In this document: in pieces, positions 1 to 11,984 of the stretch
How the letters are laid out: each line of letters begins with the position of its first letter
How positions within the stretch are numbered: the first letter of the stretch is position 1
NCBI GenBank assembly: GCA_037179335.1
Contig: JAKZHN010000012.1
Coordinates: 930,001-994,000 of the forward strand
Length of the DNA: 64,000 nucleotides
Reading direction: 5' to 3'
From: Cyclaneusma minus
Taxonomy: Eukaryota; Ascomycota; Leotiomycetes; Marthamycetales; Marthamycetaceae
Notes under the pieces: model-generated
The model's input: only the letters and a program-made list of their open reading frames with translations
Told to the model about the DNA's origin: nothing
Database searches by the model: none
Translations under genes and position numbers: made by a program

Positions 1-224
1 AGTGCTTATATTATAGGGAAGTCAGTCTTCAAAAGAAATGTGCAGAGCTTCTACGTTAGCATCGATAGTCCTGATATTTATCCCTTGTAGAGTTCGAGAA
101 TTCTAGGCCCGGCAAAATCGTATTTGTACGATGACCTTGAAAGATGTGAGTTGAGATCCATACTTGGCTGAGGCTATTTCTCCTGACATACATACTACTA
201 GTCGGAGAAGAACATCGCGCGGGA

Positions 225-515
225 CTTCAATAATAACGCGGCAGATGATGATATCGAATTCGTGGTTGAGCGTCCCAAACGACCCAACGACCCAACGAGC
301 TGAAACGCTCGCTCAAGGCTCGCCATGTCCAAATGATAGCCATTGGGGGATCCATTGAAACCGGTCTCTTCATCGGAACAGCAAACGATCTCGAACACGG
401 AGGACCCGCAGGACTCCTCCTCGGACATTGTATCATGTCTTCGCTGCTGTACTCTGTCATGATTGCACTGGGAGAAATGGGTTCACAGTTTCCTAATCCC
501 GGTGGTCAGTTTGAC
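225..515 (+). pseudogene. amino-acid permease N-terminal fragment, broken
   Basis: From base 333 the frame reads like the first membrane segment of fungal general amino-acid permeases (AAT/YAT family, plasma-membrane amino-acid/H+ symport): I-A-I-G-G-S-I, G-L-F-I-G-T, G-G-P-A-G-L-L-L and the block ending P-N-P-G-G-Q-F at about 513. The upstream stretch D-D-I-E-F-V-V-E-R-P-K-R at 247-282 is in another frame. The two join exactly if one of two adjacent copies of gacccaac (281-288, 289-296) is ignored, so an 8-base tandem duplication broke the frame. Similarity stops after G-G-Q-F; the remaining ten or so membrane segments are absent, and the frame has a stop shortly upstream. This is a truncated relic. 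Family assignment is confident; the original extent is not. Confidence 0.75.
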
Positions 516-1223
516 AAAAGTTCCCAAACCGCATTTTAGTTTTACCATTCGAAAAAGCCCTGTGATGTCACGTCCTGAGAGCTCCGTCAACGTAGCCAGC
601 TCTGATCCCTCGACCCGGTGAAAGGACATATGAGGCTCAAGTGCGTCAAAGCGGTCAGTGATGTGTTTGATGATGTCGGGAGAAGTCCAGTCGCAACACG
701 AGAAATTCTCGTCACAGCGTCCGTGCCGCACCAGCCAACTCCATGCTCCACCCCCACCACACCTCCACGCGCTCTCAATCCCAATTGATGCCCCCAAAAT
801 CGCTCAATCGGCCCCCAAGAAGCTTCAATCATGTCAGCCTTGTTCTCTCAAGCCACAGACCAGCTCGCAGATGTGACAAAACGTGCAGCTATTCTACCAC
901 TCGAAAGGGGCGCAGCAGCTCGAGCCACCACCATCACTTACACCGCGATGCAATGCGAATGCCATCACAAATGCTGAATTCTGCTGCTCGCAGGATGCAA
1001 GATCATCGTGAGGGCTGAGGCTGTGGACGTCGTGCGATGAAGTAACGGGGCAGAATGAGTATAAGAGAGCAGCTTCTGCTGCGCTTTTGCTACGCCCTCT
1101 TTTGCTTGAAAACTGACCCTTCCCCGCTCACCATAACAGCACACAGCCTTCTCGCCATTTCCCACCGACAAGAACATCGCCAGTCCCAGCTCGAGTATTA
1201 AGACCGCAGCATCTCTACCCCAA
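516..1223. other. gene-free spacer
   Basis: No recognisable coding sequence. Short open frames exist on both strands, including a 48-codon ATG frame at 832-978, but none shows family resemblance or credible splice structure. Confidence 0.5.
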
Positions 1224-1995
1224 ATGTCAGACAACAGCTCCATCGAAGTCAACACCAGCCAGAACTCAGCAAAGTAAGCTCAGCCGCAAACCTTTCTAGC
1301 TTGCTTCCCACTCCATCTGCTCACACATCATCTTTCACAGCACCAACCAAATCGCCGCCATCGACGGCATCGAACAAACCGAAAGCCTGACCCACAGCAC
1401 CCCAAGCATCTCCCTCCCCGACCCCAAACGCCGCCGTTTCCGCTCCCCGCTCTCCTCAACAAATACGTCTTTCTCCTCCGCCGCCTCTTCCACAAATTCA
1501 GTCACTTCCTCCGCCCTCCTGGAAGCAACTCTCGTCCACGAAATGTCTGATCCCCACACCCTCACCCATATGACCTCCCACGCAACCGGCTCCATCCCCT
1601 CCTCTCCAACCTCATCCACATCATCAATACCATTCGCCCCTTCTCCTCCCCCATTCGCACCCAACCCACCTTCTCATCCCTCACGCGCGCACACCTGGCC
1701 CCTCGCCTGTACCCCCCCACACACCGTATCACCCGCCTCACAGCGCCGTTTCACAACCTGGCTCCACGAAATCTACCTCTCGCACACAGCGCGTCATGAA
1801 CAAATCCCGCTGGGTATCATGACTGGCATGTCGTTGCTGAATGACGAGTTATTGGGGTTGGCGGGCGTGAGGGAAAGAGAGCCGTGGCAGATGTCGTGGC
1901 GAAGTGGTGGTTCGGTGAGGAGGGTTGCGAAGATTCGGACTTGGCCGATAGTAGAGAAAGGGCCTAGGGGTCGGCGGTTTGAATTTGGGTTTTGA
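1224..1995 (+). CDS. hypothetical protein, two exons
   Basis: I do not recognise this gene. The ATG at 1224 opens a 50-base exon (1224-1273), followed by an intron 1274-1340 (gtaagc donor, tttcacag acceptor). Exon 2 (1341-1995) continues in frame to a TGA, giving about 234 residues. The first two thirds are rich in Ser, Thr and Pro, with a basic patch K-R-R-R-F-R near residue 50 that could be a nuclear signal (inference). The last 85 residues look more ordered (R-F-T-T-W-L-H-E-I-Y, then G-I-M-T-G-M-S-L-L-N-D-E-L-L), with an Arg-rich tail. No membrane segment or signal peptide is seen. The splice sites and preserved frame support a real gene; function is unknown. Confidence 0.55.
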
Positions 1996-2571
1996 GTGAT
2001 GTGTGTTGATTGGGCGGGTGTAAACTCGCGCCAGTGGCTGGACCATTGCAGTGCCTCGGCGAAATTGATTGACGGGTCGGCCGGGTCTTCGTGAGGCACT
2101 GCAATGAGTTTGTTCACTGGCGACGGATGGGTTCCTCTTGTTGGGAGGCCATCGTATGGAGGCTGTTTCTGCGGAGTATAGATGGCGTTGGCTGGGTTGG
2201 TTTCTTCCTAGGAATACGTTATTGTGATCTTTTGCTACTGAGACTGGGGGGGTTGCGAAATAAGCAGGGTGTCCTTTCGCTTTTGACCATCTATCTGGTC
2301 GTCAGCTTACATACATCTACGCCCTGACGCGTATATTACACCTCATAATGACAAGATCCGCTTTTGCTTACAACCCCTTGCTCACAATCGTCAAAAGTCA
2401 AAACACTAATTGCAAATCGCAGTCGTCAAAGCAAACACACAGACGGGTTTTGATGAACTTCATGTTATCGTAAAACTAGGTAACAACGCCTAGTCCGCAC
2501 CCCATCACCAGTTTATCAAGAAGGACAAGAGAGCAACCGAGAGGAGGCATCGAGGCTGCTGAACTAGACAC
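1996..2571. other. convergent 3' spacer
   Basis: Spacer between two convergent genes. I see no coding sequence or repeat in it; it probably holds both 3' untranslated regions. Confidence 0.5.
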
Positions 2572-4135
2572 TTAGTTCTTGTGCAGCTTAGCCTTGATCT
2601 TATCCTTCAAGCTCGGCTTGCCACTCTCATCATGCGCACCTTCCTCATCAGCATCCTCAGGATCAGGCTGGCCCGGTTGCGCGCTACGCTTAACACCCTT
2701 TTCTTCGAGCAGACCTGTTCACAGTTCATTAGTCTCAATTTCAAAGTATATTCAGGGGCAAAGCAAAACTTACGATCAGCCTCCCTACCAGCACCCGCCT
2801 GCGCGGCATCAAAATCTCCACCATCGGCTTGAACACCGCTCGTCTTGATGTATTTCTCACCCGTTCCCTCGCCCTGACTCTTCTTCTGCAGTCCATCCTC
2901 TTCCTCATCTACGACAGTAGGACCCTTTCCATCAGAACCACCAGATGCAGCCGCCGCATTTCCGCCATTGTCCTTTGCCTTCTGCTCCAAAGTTTGCGGT
3001 CCCGGACCCTCAAGTTCGACTTCCCTGTTTTCTGGATCATCGTCCTTTGCACCACCAGCACCTACAGTCTTTCCTGTCTTTCCTGTCGTTCCGGTAGTGC
3101 CTTCGGCTTGTATAGCTTCGGCACGGTCCTTGCTCTCGCGAACGGCGGAGGCGGAGTCACCGGTTGGGGCTTCGGTGGGGCGGTCGGCGCCTTGCTGCTT
3201 TTGCTTCATGGTGCTGCCTGAGGTCACGTCGGCGCCGACGGAGGGCTCGGGACCGCGCTCGGTGGTGGTGTTGGCGTTGGATGGACGGTCGTCGTTGAAG
3301 GGTGCGGAGGGTTGGTTGGCGCTGGTTACGCCGGTCTTGTCGGTGTCGTGTTCGGGACGGATGGGGCCGGTGCTGGGGGCGTTGCCTGGACCGCCGGAGG
3401 CAGAGGCGTTGGTGCCGGAGAGGTTCGAGGGAGTGTTGGTGTTGGAGGAAGTCAGGTTCGAGGATGAGGTGGTGTTGTCTCGGGAGTCAGAGCCGAAGTT
3501 GGATGTGGAACCACCGAGGCCGCTCGTGGCGTTCTCGTTGCTGCCTAGGCGGGATGTCGAGGTGGTGGTGTTGTCGGTCGACGAGCCGATATTGGAACGC
3601 TCAGGAAGGCCGGCACCGCCGGTAGCGGTGGGTGCCTCGGAGGCATAGTTGTCGGCGGATGTGTTGGAAGAGCTGAAGTTGGTGCGGTCTGGGAGGCCAG
3701 AGGTACCAGAGGAGCCAGCACCAAGACCAGTGGTGGTCGAGCCGGTGTTGGTGGAAGCTGACATTGTGTAAGCTTTAGGCCAATTCAAGTTCAATAGTTC
3801 GTTGAGAGGATATGTCTTTCAGGACAGGAGAGTAGTAGAGAGTTGTGTTGGTTGTTTGGGTATGAGTATGAAGAGGAAAGGGAAGTTGAGGAGGCTTGAA
3901 GTCAAGGTAGTTAAAGAAGACTCGTCTCTGGAATGCAGGTGGTTAGCTCTCGGTCCTATGATGTCAAAAGAGTGGAACTCAACTCACCACCTTCATTATT
4001 CCCAGCGTCATAGGGCTCACCCGCCTCCGTGTTGCCAGTCACACCGGAGACAGGTTCTTCACCCGACTGCTCCGCCTGCTGATCGCCCCAGATGGCGCGG
4101 GAAGCGGCACTTGCAACGCTGTTAAGAGTATCCAT
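2572..4135 (-). CDS. Ser/Thr/Gly-rich hydrophilic stress-type protein
   Basis: Best model has three exons: 4135-3988, 3757-2774 and 2714-2572 (424 residues). Intron 2 (2715-2773) is clear, with gtaagt and gaacag. Exon 1 encodes a start of the type M-D-T-L-N-S-V-A-S-A-A-S-R-A-I-W-G, then E-E-P-V-S-G and G-E-P-Y-D-A-G-N, which I associate with a widespread, uncharacterised family of hydrophilic fungal proteins. Splicing from gtgagt at 3987 to the cag ending at 3758 keeps the frame. An alternative ATG inside that acceptor (3764) gives a 377-residue form without exon 1. The middle is low-complexity Ser/Thr/Asn/Gly, then charged Glu/Lys-rich sequence. The end, K-P-S-L-K-D-K-I-K-A-K-L-H, is a typical basic amphipathic tail. 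No catalytic motif or membrane segment. A stress-protective, LEA-like role is inference. Confidence 0.75.
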
Positions 4136-4285
4136 TGCTTATTTGCGAATTCAGCCGAAGTTTCAGGGATGAGGAGTGGAATATGACGTGTTCGGAGGGA
4201 TTTTTGTAGGTTTGATGAGTAGGGACGTAGGACGGGCGGTGGAGTTGAGACGAGTGGATGTGAGAGGGTAGCAGATGATCCGGTG

Positions 4286-4325
4286 AGCGGGTAGGGGTGG
4301 GGTGGCTCTTTGTGTTTATAAAGGT
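4286..4325 (-). promoter_or_regulatory. probable TATA box and STRE-like sites upstream of the stress-type protein
   Basis: On the minus strand a TATAAA lies about 180 bases before the ATG at 4135. Next to it is a C-rich stretch with CCCCT, the core of the fungal stress-response element. Both motifs are short, so this is suggestive only. Confidence 0.3.
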
Positions 4326-5896
4326 GCTTCGTGACTGCTGGGCCGAATAAAGATGCGGCCTTTGGCTTTCCAGGTAAAGGTCAGTTACGTGCTAGTTACG
4401 TCAACTGGGCTATAAGCGCCCCACCAAGTTATCTGGCTCAACTCAAGCCACCTCGATCGGCCATGCAGGAGCTGTTGATTAGATGCGTTGTGCTGCACGA
4501 AGCAGCCCTACAGCAGCTTAACTTGCTTTTCGCACCAGTTCACGCCGCATGATGGCATTCAGCAGGTTTACATGTGCTCGGCTTCCAGGGAGCCAGGTCC
4601 CTGATTTGGTTTTGGCGTGGTACGGGAAGCTTAACCTTTGTAGTCCACCGGTGTGGAATCTGGATTCAGCTCCCAGAACCTCAAAGAGACTCCCAATGGT
4701 AAGTTCAACCTCTCCAGTGCTGGCATACAATTCTGGAAGTAAAACGTGTGGGGTTGATAGAAATGCAACTGCTGATATCAAGTAACCCACGTTTCCGTAT
4801 CGAACATATGAATCAGATTGCGTCTTTCCCATGAATCAGATTCGCAATTGACGTCGTTCAGGTTTCCCAATCTCAGCTCCTGCCCGGTGATGTCATGCGA
4901 GGGGGAGGGGCAAAGTGGGGTCCTGCACGGAACGTGGGCCGCATTGACGCCGATCATCCATGCTTGGCAACATCATCATCATCTTCCAGAAGCCCAAAGC
5001 CAAGCGGCCAAGCCTGCAATTCAATATCTTCACAAAGAGTTTGCTGCATTTCTTCAACTGTAAGTCTTGATCTACTAATCAGAATCGCATGCAAGTTTAT
5101 CATTCTCGCATCCTTCTGCCATTGAGATATATCCTCGGACCCCGACAGCTTTGGAAGATCACGACTCATTCTCGAGATTCATCTGGACCATTGTCCGTTC
5201 TCAGTCCTAGTTACCAGACAGAAGTCAACAAATTTTCTCGAGTGCCAGCGACCGGGCCTCTCACAAACCCATCGACATTTTCTGGAGTCAGAAATGTTGG
5301 GGCAAAAGGGAGTGTCCAAAATCCCTGGAAAGTCTCAAGCTTGACCTCACAAGTCCAGAAGTCCTTGACAGACCATACCAATGCCTTCTTTTTCTCTAGT
5401 CCTTCTTATCCGCAAAGCTGAGTCTTTGAAAAACATCTCCAACGTTTGGGGTGAGGAGTATGGTTTTATGTGGAAAAGAGCAATCCAAGTTGTTTGTTGT
5501 TTGAAGGATAAATGTTCGGAACTTAGGGATGAAAGAGGTTTGCCTGTCCACCCTTGAGAGAACTTAGCATCGGGAGTATGGACTTTTCTGATCACTGTCC
5601 CTTGATCGTTCAACAGCCTTCAATACCTTCCAGGTTCTTCACAATCATCATCACGTAGCAATTCTCGTCTCAGGTATTTGAAACACGAACTATCATTATC
5701 ATTAGAGGAGACTATTCTGTTCTACCAAACAAACTAATCCGAGCTTCAACAAGTACAGATATGGGGTGAGTGGGTATCATCCAACGCCCCGCCATGAGTT
5801 TGCTGTCCGAAAACGCCCAGAACTAATATGCACGATCAGAATCTGGCCCTATTATGCAACATTCCTCAATCGTCCCAAATCATGCTCTGAACGCTC
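4326..5896. other. gene-free spacer
   Basis: About 1.6 kb without convincing coding sequence. The longest ATG frame (4832-4518, minus, 104 codons) has no recognisable motif and no splice support. Confidence 0.5.
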
Positions 5897-7786
5897 TCAT
5901 ATCTTCTCGTTCATCACAGCAGCAGGTGGCTCCGGGTCGCCCATCACAGCCGGCCCAGCCACCTCGTCAGCCATCACCGTCGTCTGATCTTCCAGCCCAG
6001 CACCGTTTGGTGCTCTCTCAGCGTCCGTCTTCTCAGCATCCTTCTCTCCGCCCTCTGTCTTCCTCGGCGCCTTCCTCCGAATATCAATCCACTCCATCCC
6101 CAACGCCGGCAAGAACGCCGCACAACTCATCGCCACCCCCAAAATAAACGTATGCATCAACGCACTATTATACGCACTCAGCACCTGTGGCAAATACTGT
6201 TCCGGAACGGTGTTCTGCAGATCTGTAGCACCTGTATTGCCAACCTGCGAACTATCGATTCCCACAATTCCAGAAAGATCAGATGCGAGAGCGGACGTGA
6301 AGAGGTTTTGGCCTACGGATGTCATGACCGCGCCGCCGAGCTGCTGTGCGAAAAACATGATGGCGATGCCGATGGATATGTCGTTGCGGTCGAGCGTGGC
6401 TTGGGCGGCGAGAGAGGGGGATTGCATGCACAAGCCCAGACCGAGGCCAATGATTACTTGGTAGCCGATCCATTGGGAGTGCGGTGTGGTGGGCGAGAAG
6501 GTTGTAACCAGACCAGCGCCAATCGACATAACAATAGGACCAACAAGCATCAAAGGCACGTAATAACCAATCCTGGAAATTGCCTGTCCGCCGATGATGG
6601 AGGAAACAACGAGGGAGAGGATTAGGGGAATAGAGCGGATGCCGGATTCGACGGCGTCGACGCCTTTGATGGTTTGGAACCAGATGGGGAGGTAGTAGAC
6701 GAAGACCATCATGCCGGAGGCGATGAAGAAGGAGAACAGGGCGCCGAGCCAGATGTTGCGCTTGACGAGGATGCGTGGAGGAACAGTGGCATCGTCGCCG
6801 CGCCAGATTTGCAAGCCGATGAAGATCACGAGGAGGACGGCGAAGACGACTAGTACGGCGATGACGCGGCCATCGCTCCAAGAATAGCTAGAACCGCCCC
6901 ATTGGAGTGCGAGGATCAGACAGATGATGGAGGGGAGAAGCACGGCGGTGCCGACGGGATCGAGCTTTGTGAGCTGTTGGCGGAAAGGGAGACCTGCTTC
7001 CATGGGGTTGGGAGTCTTGAGAATGAGTGCTAGGACGATGAGTGTCACTCCACCGATGGGAAGGTTGATGTAGAAACACCATCTCCACGACACATCCTCA
7101 GTAAACGCACCACCAAGCAACGGCCCCACAACCGACGAAATTCCAAAAACAGCTCCAAAGAAACCGGTGTATTTGGGACGATCTTGCAGCGGGACGGAAT
7201 AGAAGATGATCAGCATGGCGCCAGAAAAAATCCCTGATGCTCCTAGGCCGGCGATGGCGCGGCCGACGATCAGAGTGGTGGAGTTTGGAGCAGCGCCGCA
7301 GATTGCGGAGCCGATTTCGAAGATGGCGACGGCGGTGATGAAGACCCATTTTACGGAGTAGAACTTGTAGATGCGGCCGAAGGGGAGTTGGAAACAGGAA
7401 TTGGTCAACATGTAGGATGAGGCGTACCAGCCAATGTCGCCTAGAGAATTGAAGTCGTCGGTGATCTTGGGGACTGCAGTAGCTAGGATGGTTCGATCCT
7501 GGAGAATGATGTTAGTTTCTGAGAAATCTTCGATGTATGAATGGAAATAGTGAAAATTTACCAGGGAAACTAGGAACATGGCTAGGAGGCAGGAAACCAT
7601 GATTGCGGCCAGTTCCAAGCCTTTGGGGTAGATCGTCTCTTCATTACTTGGAGGGGCGACTGGACCGGCTGCTGTCTTCTCGACATCAGCGCCTTGGGTT
7701 TCTGATTGACTCGATATCGAAGTCATGTCAGGCGCAGGTTCGTTGGATGGCTCAGCCTCTTGGGCCTTCTGTCTTTTGAATCTCAT
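5897..7786 (-). CDS. MFS drug-efflux transporter, 14-TM type
   Basis: A plasma-membrane drug/H+ antiporter of the DHA2 (14-spanner) class, of the kind that exports toxins or metabolites in fungi. The first membrane segment ends F-L-V-S-L and continues D-R-T-I-L-A-T-A-V-P-K-I, the family signature, once a 63-base intron (7499-7561, gtaaat to ctccag, phase 0) is removed. The intron is open in frame, so an unspliced reading wrongly inserts 21 residues. Spliced length is 608 residues, usual for the family. The antiporter motif C appears as V-V-G-P-L-L-G-G, followed by W-R-W-C-F-Y-I-N-L-P. The N-terminus (about 50 residues) and the C-terminus are hydrophilic, as usual. The nearest gene is a ruined zinc-cluster regulator at 9047-11950, reading away from it. 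That could once have controlled this pump, but this is inference. Confidence 0.93.
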   Translation of the reverse strand: MRFKRQKAQEAEPSNEPAPDMTSISSQSETQGADVEKTAAGPVAPPSNEETIYPKGLELAAIMVSCLLAMFLVSLVNFHYFHSYIEDFSETNIILQDRTILATAVPKITDDFNSLGDIGWYASSYMLTNSCFQLPFGRIYKFYSVKWVFITAVAIFEIGSAICGAAPNSTTLIVGRAIAGLGASGIFSGAMLIIFYSVPLQDRPKYTGFFGAVFGISSVVGPLLGGAFTEDVSWRWCFYINLPIGGVTLIVLALILKTPNPMEAGLPFRQQLTKLDPVGTAVLLPSIICLILALQWGGSSYSWSDGRVIAVLVVFAVLLVIFIGLQIWRGDDATVPPRILVKRNIWLGALFSFFIASGMMVFVYYLPIWFQTIKGVDAVESGIRSIPLILSLVVSSIIGGQAISRIGYYVPLMLVGPIVMSIGAGLVTTFSPTTPHSQWIGYQVIIGLGLGLCMQSPSLAAQATLDRNDISIGIAIMFFAQQLGGAVMTSVGQNLFTSALASDLSGIVGIDSSQVGNTGATDLQNTVPEQYLPQVLSAYNSALMHTFILGVAMSCAAFLPALGMEWIDIRRKAPRKTEGGEKDAEKTDAERAPNGAGLEDQTTVMADEVAGPAVMGDPEPPAAVMNEKI

Positions 7787-9046
7787 GATGTTTTGTTGTT
7801 GTCACTTGTCAAGTTCGATAGCCTAGAGTAGTGTAGGTGAACAAGCAACGGCGCAAGAAAGTGAACAGAAAGGTCAATGGTGAGGCTGAACCTCAATGTC
7901 GTCCGAGGCGCAATTCTTAGCGCCGTCGAGGAAATTTATTAGGGCGGGATTCGTCCGAAGAATGGCAGTTGTAACGTAGGACAAAGGATAGGCGGCATGG
8001 CAAGTGACATCTGGTGCGAGTCCATTCTGGTTATATACATGACGGAGAGACATATTTGCGGCGGGGATAGTCGCAGATAAGCGGGCTTAACAGTCGAGGC
8101 AGAATGCGCCAGGAAGGGTTGCTGGTAAATGCACCCAGCCAGCAGCAAGAATACATAGTACATGTAGGTAATGAGCTGTCGCCGTTGCCTTGAAAAGACC
8201 GGACGTCTAGAGCTAGCTGTCCGAAAGTCCGGACATCGTGGCTTGCGGGTCCGACGCGTAGCCAGAAGTCTCGATGCAGCTGACTATGGTAATTTGCGGA
8301 ACTTCTGTACCGCTATTTTGTGCACTGCGAGTTTCGGGAAGGTATTCTCCGCGCTGTCTGTGGCTTTGACATTTTGACTCAGAAAAATATATTGCTTTGC
8401 AGCTTACCACACGTCGTCCCCTTGTCCAGTCATTTCAATCTCAAGAACCGTCTTGTTCACTTCTATTATATGTACCTTATGTTTCAGGACGGCGACTACG
8501 TCTATGGAGAGACGTTTATAGGATACAGAGATATTCCGGCAACACTGCGAACACGGCTTTCGAAAGTCCGATTATTTCCACCTTTTCCTCCCCCCTATGT
8601 TGGGTTCCCATCCAGACTCCAGAATTGAAAGTGGAGGCACTTCAGCCCTGTCGCTATCCCCTGATCCTGGAAGCCACTCAAAGCAGATCTTCGCCGGGAT
8701 GCCTCGAGCGGCCGGGACAGAGCAGTCAGACTCAGCGGCAGGGACTCCATAATACCTTGTCGGCGGCCTTCCTTCATAAACACACTTGTGACACTCACGT
8801 GAGTCCTACGTACCAATAGTTCGGTCCCGGTAAGTTTGACTCGGAAGGGACCTTGCTTCGATATTTCATTTTGTTGCACTGCAGCGGCTACGAATTACGA
8901 CAATGACAGTCCAACAATCTTGACTCCACGACCCTCGCCGAAACCCGTTACGGGTACGCCGAGGTTGATACACATCACATTCCGACTCTTTCCAGCCGCA
9001 TCCTCATTCGTCAAGTTATACGACCATAACCCCCTTCCACATTACA
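7787..9046. other. divergent spacer between MFS transporter and regulator pseudogene
   Basis: 1.26 kb of upstream DNA shared by the two divergent loci. It contains several short inverted pairs around tccgga/gtccgg at 8195-8240. No gene is seen. Confidence 0.4.
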
Positions 9047-11950
9047 ATGTCCACCTCAACCTCCTCAACACCCGGTAGTCTTTCACCATCCAGAACTACC
9101 AAAACACCCCGGATTCTAGCCTGCATTCTATGTCAACAACGAAAAATAAAATGCGATCGCAAGTATCCCTGTTCCAATTGTACGAAAGCTCATGTGGAAT
9201 GTCGTCCTGCCACCGCAGTCTCGCCTTACAGACGAAAGAAACGCTTTCCTGAAGCTCAGCTGTTGGCGAGGTTGAGACGGTATGAGGAGGTTTGAGAAAA
9301 AATGGCATTGATGTGGATGCTGTGAACACTGATAGTGAGACGACACTGGATGTCGATGCTACGACTAGTACTAGTGGTACTGTAGTTGGGAAGGATGCAA
9401 ATGGTAGTGGTAAGTTGGGTGTTCGAATGCCTTTTCTGCATCTGTTTGAGCTTCTTTTGCGCTTCAAACTTTCTGTTCGTTCACTTCATTGATCTGGAGC
9501 ATCATCATCATTTCATAGTTTCACCAAAATAAAAATTGTAATCTCACAAATGTCCGAACTTTCAAAGCCTCATGAACCTCATCTGCCTCCTCTCTTGTTC
9601 TTACGTCCTGTTCTTAGGAGCTGCTTGACAGTCCATAGGGACAAGGAGTAGCCAAGCTTTCACGAGACCTACAATCACCAGTCCATGAATTTTTTCTTGA
9701 AATTAGAATATGTACTCACTGAATACAGTTGCCACTCTCCCCACGCACTGCAAATCGTCACAGCCCCCCAGTGTGTGGCAAGGCTGCACGCCAGTCCACG
9801 AAGAGGTGCGAAAACCCTCATCCCTGAACATCCATCTCTCCTAAACACTAACAAAATATAACAGCTTCATCACACAGAAACACTACTCCGCGGATCCGCA
9901 GAGGACGAGATCTCCCAAACCCCATAATGTCCAGCTACGCTGCAATCTTCCCCAACGAAGACAGCAACCCTATCCTCTTCGGCAGCCACCCCATCAGCGG
10001 CAGTCTGATCGATCTGCACACCCAACCCGTACATATCTTCCGATTATGGCAAACGTTCCTAGACAATGTCGACCCACTACTCAAGATTTTCCATGCACCT
10101 ACGGTACAGCAGCAGATTCTTACTGCTAGCGCGAGATTAGAAGATGTTTCGGAGCCGCTAGAAGCGTTGATATTTGCTATCTATGCTGCTGCTACTTACC
10201 ACATGGACGATCAGGAATGTGTTGATTCTTTCGGGGAAACCAAAGATACGCTATTGGCTAAATATCAATCTGCTGCGCAGTAGGCTTTGATTAGGCCTGG
10301 TTTTCTGAGGGCTAATGATTTGACTGTTCTTCAAGCTTTGCTCATCTACTTGGTACGGCAAATGTGCTCTCGTTTCGACGCTCACGCCTTACTATCTCTT
10401 TCATACACATCAATCACCTCAGCCACATACTACAATTTCCCATCGCAATTCATCCCTTACCAGCCCTTTGTCCACAAGCCCCCCCGCTTTTGAACCCCAC
10501 ACTCACACCTCCCTCCCAGATGACGCTCAAGTCCCGGGTCCACCCCCGCTCTCTCTGCAACCTCACATCCCTAGCCCTCCACATCGGCATCCAAATGTCC
10601 CTCCCCTCCCCCACTGCCCCCCATTCCCCGAACACCCCTCCCATTACCCCCTTCGAAACCGAGCTCCGCCACCGCTTCTGGTGGGCCATCGTTACCTTCC
10701 ACACCCGCATGACCTAGGTCAGCGGCACCCCCCTTTCCACCCCTCTCCCCCTCAACCTCAACGACACCTCTCTCTACCCCTCCATGTCCGCTCTCCCTCC
10801 GTCCCCTCCATCACCCAGCTGTGCAACCGACATGTTGCACGTCCTCATCCGCTACGAGATCGCGCAATTCCTTCGCAACTTACCAACCCTTGCACCGAAC
10901 ACGAGCACCATCCAGCCACTGGGCAGCACACCCTATTACGAAATGTCCAACCCATCCATACCTTTATCGGCCAAGATTTCCGGCAGCAATTCCCTGGAGA
11001 AATTGTTAAAGAATAAATACCCGAGATTTTGCAATTTAAATCGACCAATGCATTTCATGGCTCACGCATTTGCAGAACTCATGCTCAACACGCTGTGTTT
11101 TACAGCGCATCATTCGCGCCTCTTACCACCCAATACTCCCCCTTCGGAATGAAGAAATTAAAAAAAACGGCGTTTTCTCTGGGCGTTGGAAATGCTGCAG
11201 CTGAGAAACGAAATGCAACTTCGCAGCGGTGCTGGAAAGGGATTTACATGGTTTGTGCATATGTATGTTCCCCCAGACGCCTATTTCTATCTCGTTTCCG
11301 AACTGCGCAATTTATTTCCTCCAGTCTCTCCGTCTTCGTCAAATACCCAAGGCCACAGTCCCAATCCTGCATCAACTACAAATGAAAGTTTGGGGTATGG
11401 AATTGGCGAGGCAGAAGAAATGGACGAGTTGGTTGGAAGCGCATGGAAAGAAATCGGCAAGTGTCAAGAACTGTGGGATAAAGCGAGCGCGTTCATTCCA
11501 AACCGATTTGAAAACCCGTTGCATGTGGCGTTGGCGACTATGAGTATCAGGGCGTGGAAGGGGTATGAGATGTGGTGCAATGAAATGAAGGAGGAGGTGA
11601 AGGTGAAGGTGATGGAGCCGGGGTTTATTGGGACGATACGGAGGGAGTTGGGGGAAGTCAGGAGGAGGAGGGAGATAGAGAGGAGAGCTGCGGGTGTGCC
11701 AATGGGTCCTGAGGGGCTGGGAACGAGTCTGGGAACGGGAATGGGAATGAGAACCGGGAACCACATGGCGGCGCTGGCGCAGGATGTGGGGGATGGGTTT
11801 GCGATGGGTGGGAATGGGGGTATGGGTAGGCTGGGTGGGTTTGGGTTGGATATGGGGCTGGGTAATGAGATGGATTGGGCGTTTTTGCAGGATGCTGGAC
11901 AGGGTGCTTGGCAGGGCCATGATTGGATGGTTTTGCCTTCGATGCCTTGA
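9047..11950 (+). pseudogene. Zn(II)2Cys6 transcription factor, multiply disrupted
   Basis: The N-terminus carries a full binuclear zinc cluster (C-I-L-C-Q-Q-R-K-I-K-C-D-R then C-S-N-C and C at the expected spacing, residues about 27-52). The frame is lost at 9293 where E-E-V is followed by TGA; the sequence continues as L-R-K-N-G-I-D in the next frame, so one T appears deleted from a short T run. A fungal_trans-type middle region follows from 9927. It has a TAG in place of a glutamine codon (10281, just before A-L-I-R-P-G-F-L-R), a second TAG at 10715 inside the W-W-A-I-V-T-F-H-T-R block, and further stops and a slip at about 11150-11165. The C-terminal 254 codons (11186-11950) are open. Two of the stops fit C-to-T change. 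Without repair it cannot give a full-length regulator. Confidence 0.85.
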
Positions 11951-11984
11951 GGGAATGAGGGAGAGAGAAATTGATTCTATGCCG

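Noticed and set aside
2968..3648. 226-codon plus-strand frame inside the stress-type protein gene
   Set aside because: Mirror image of a low-complexity coding exon on the minus strand.
4518..4832. 104-codon ATG frame on the minus strand
   Set aside because: No family resemblance, no splice context, and a composition not different from shadow frames.
5897..7786. Reading the MFS gene as one uninterrupted exon
   Set aside because: The 63 in-frame bases at 7499-7561 have perfect splice ends and interrupt a conserved membrane motif.
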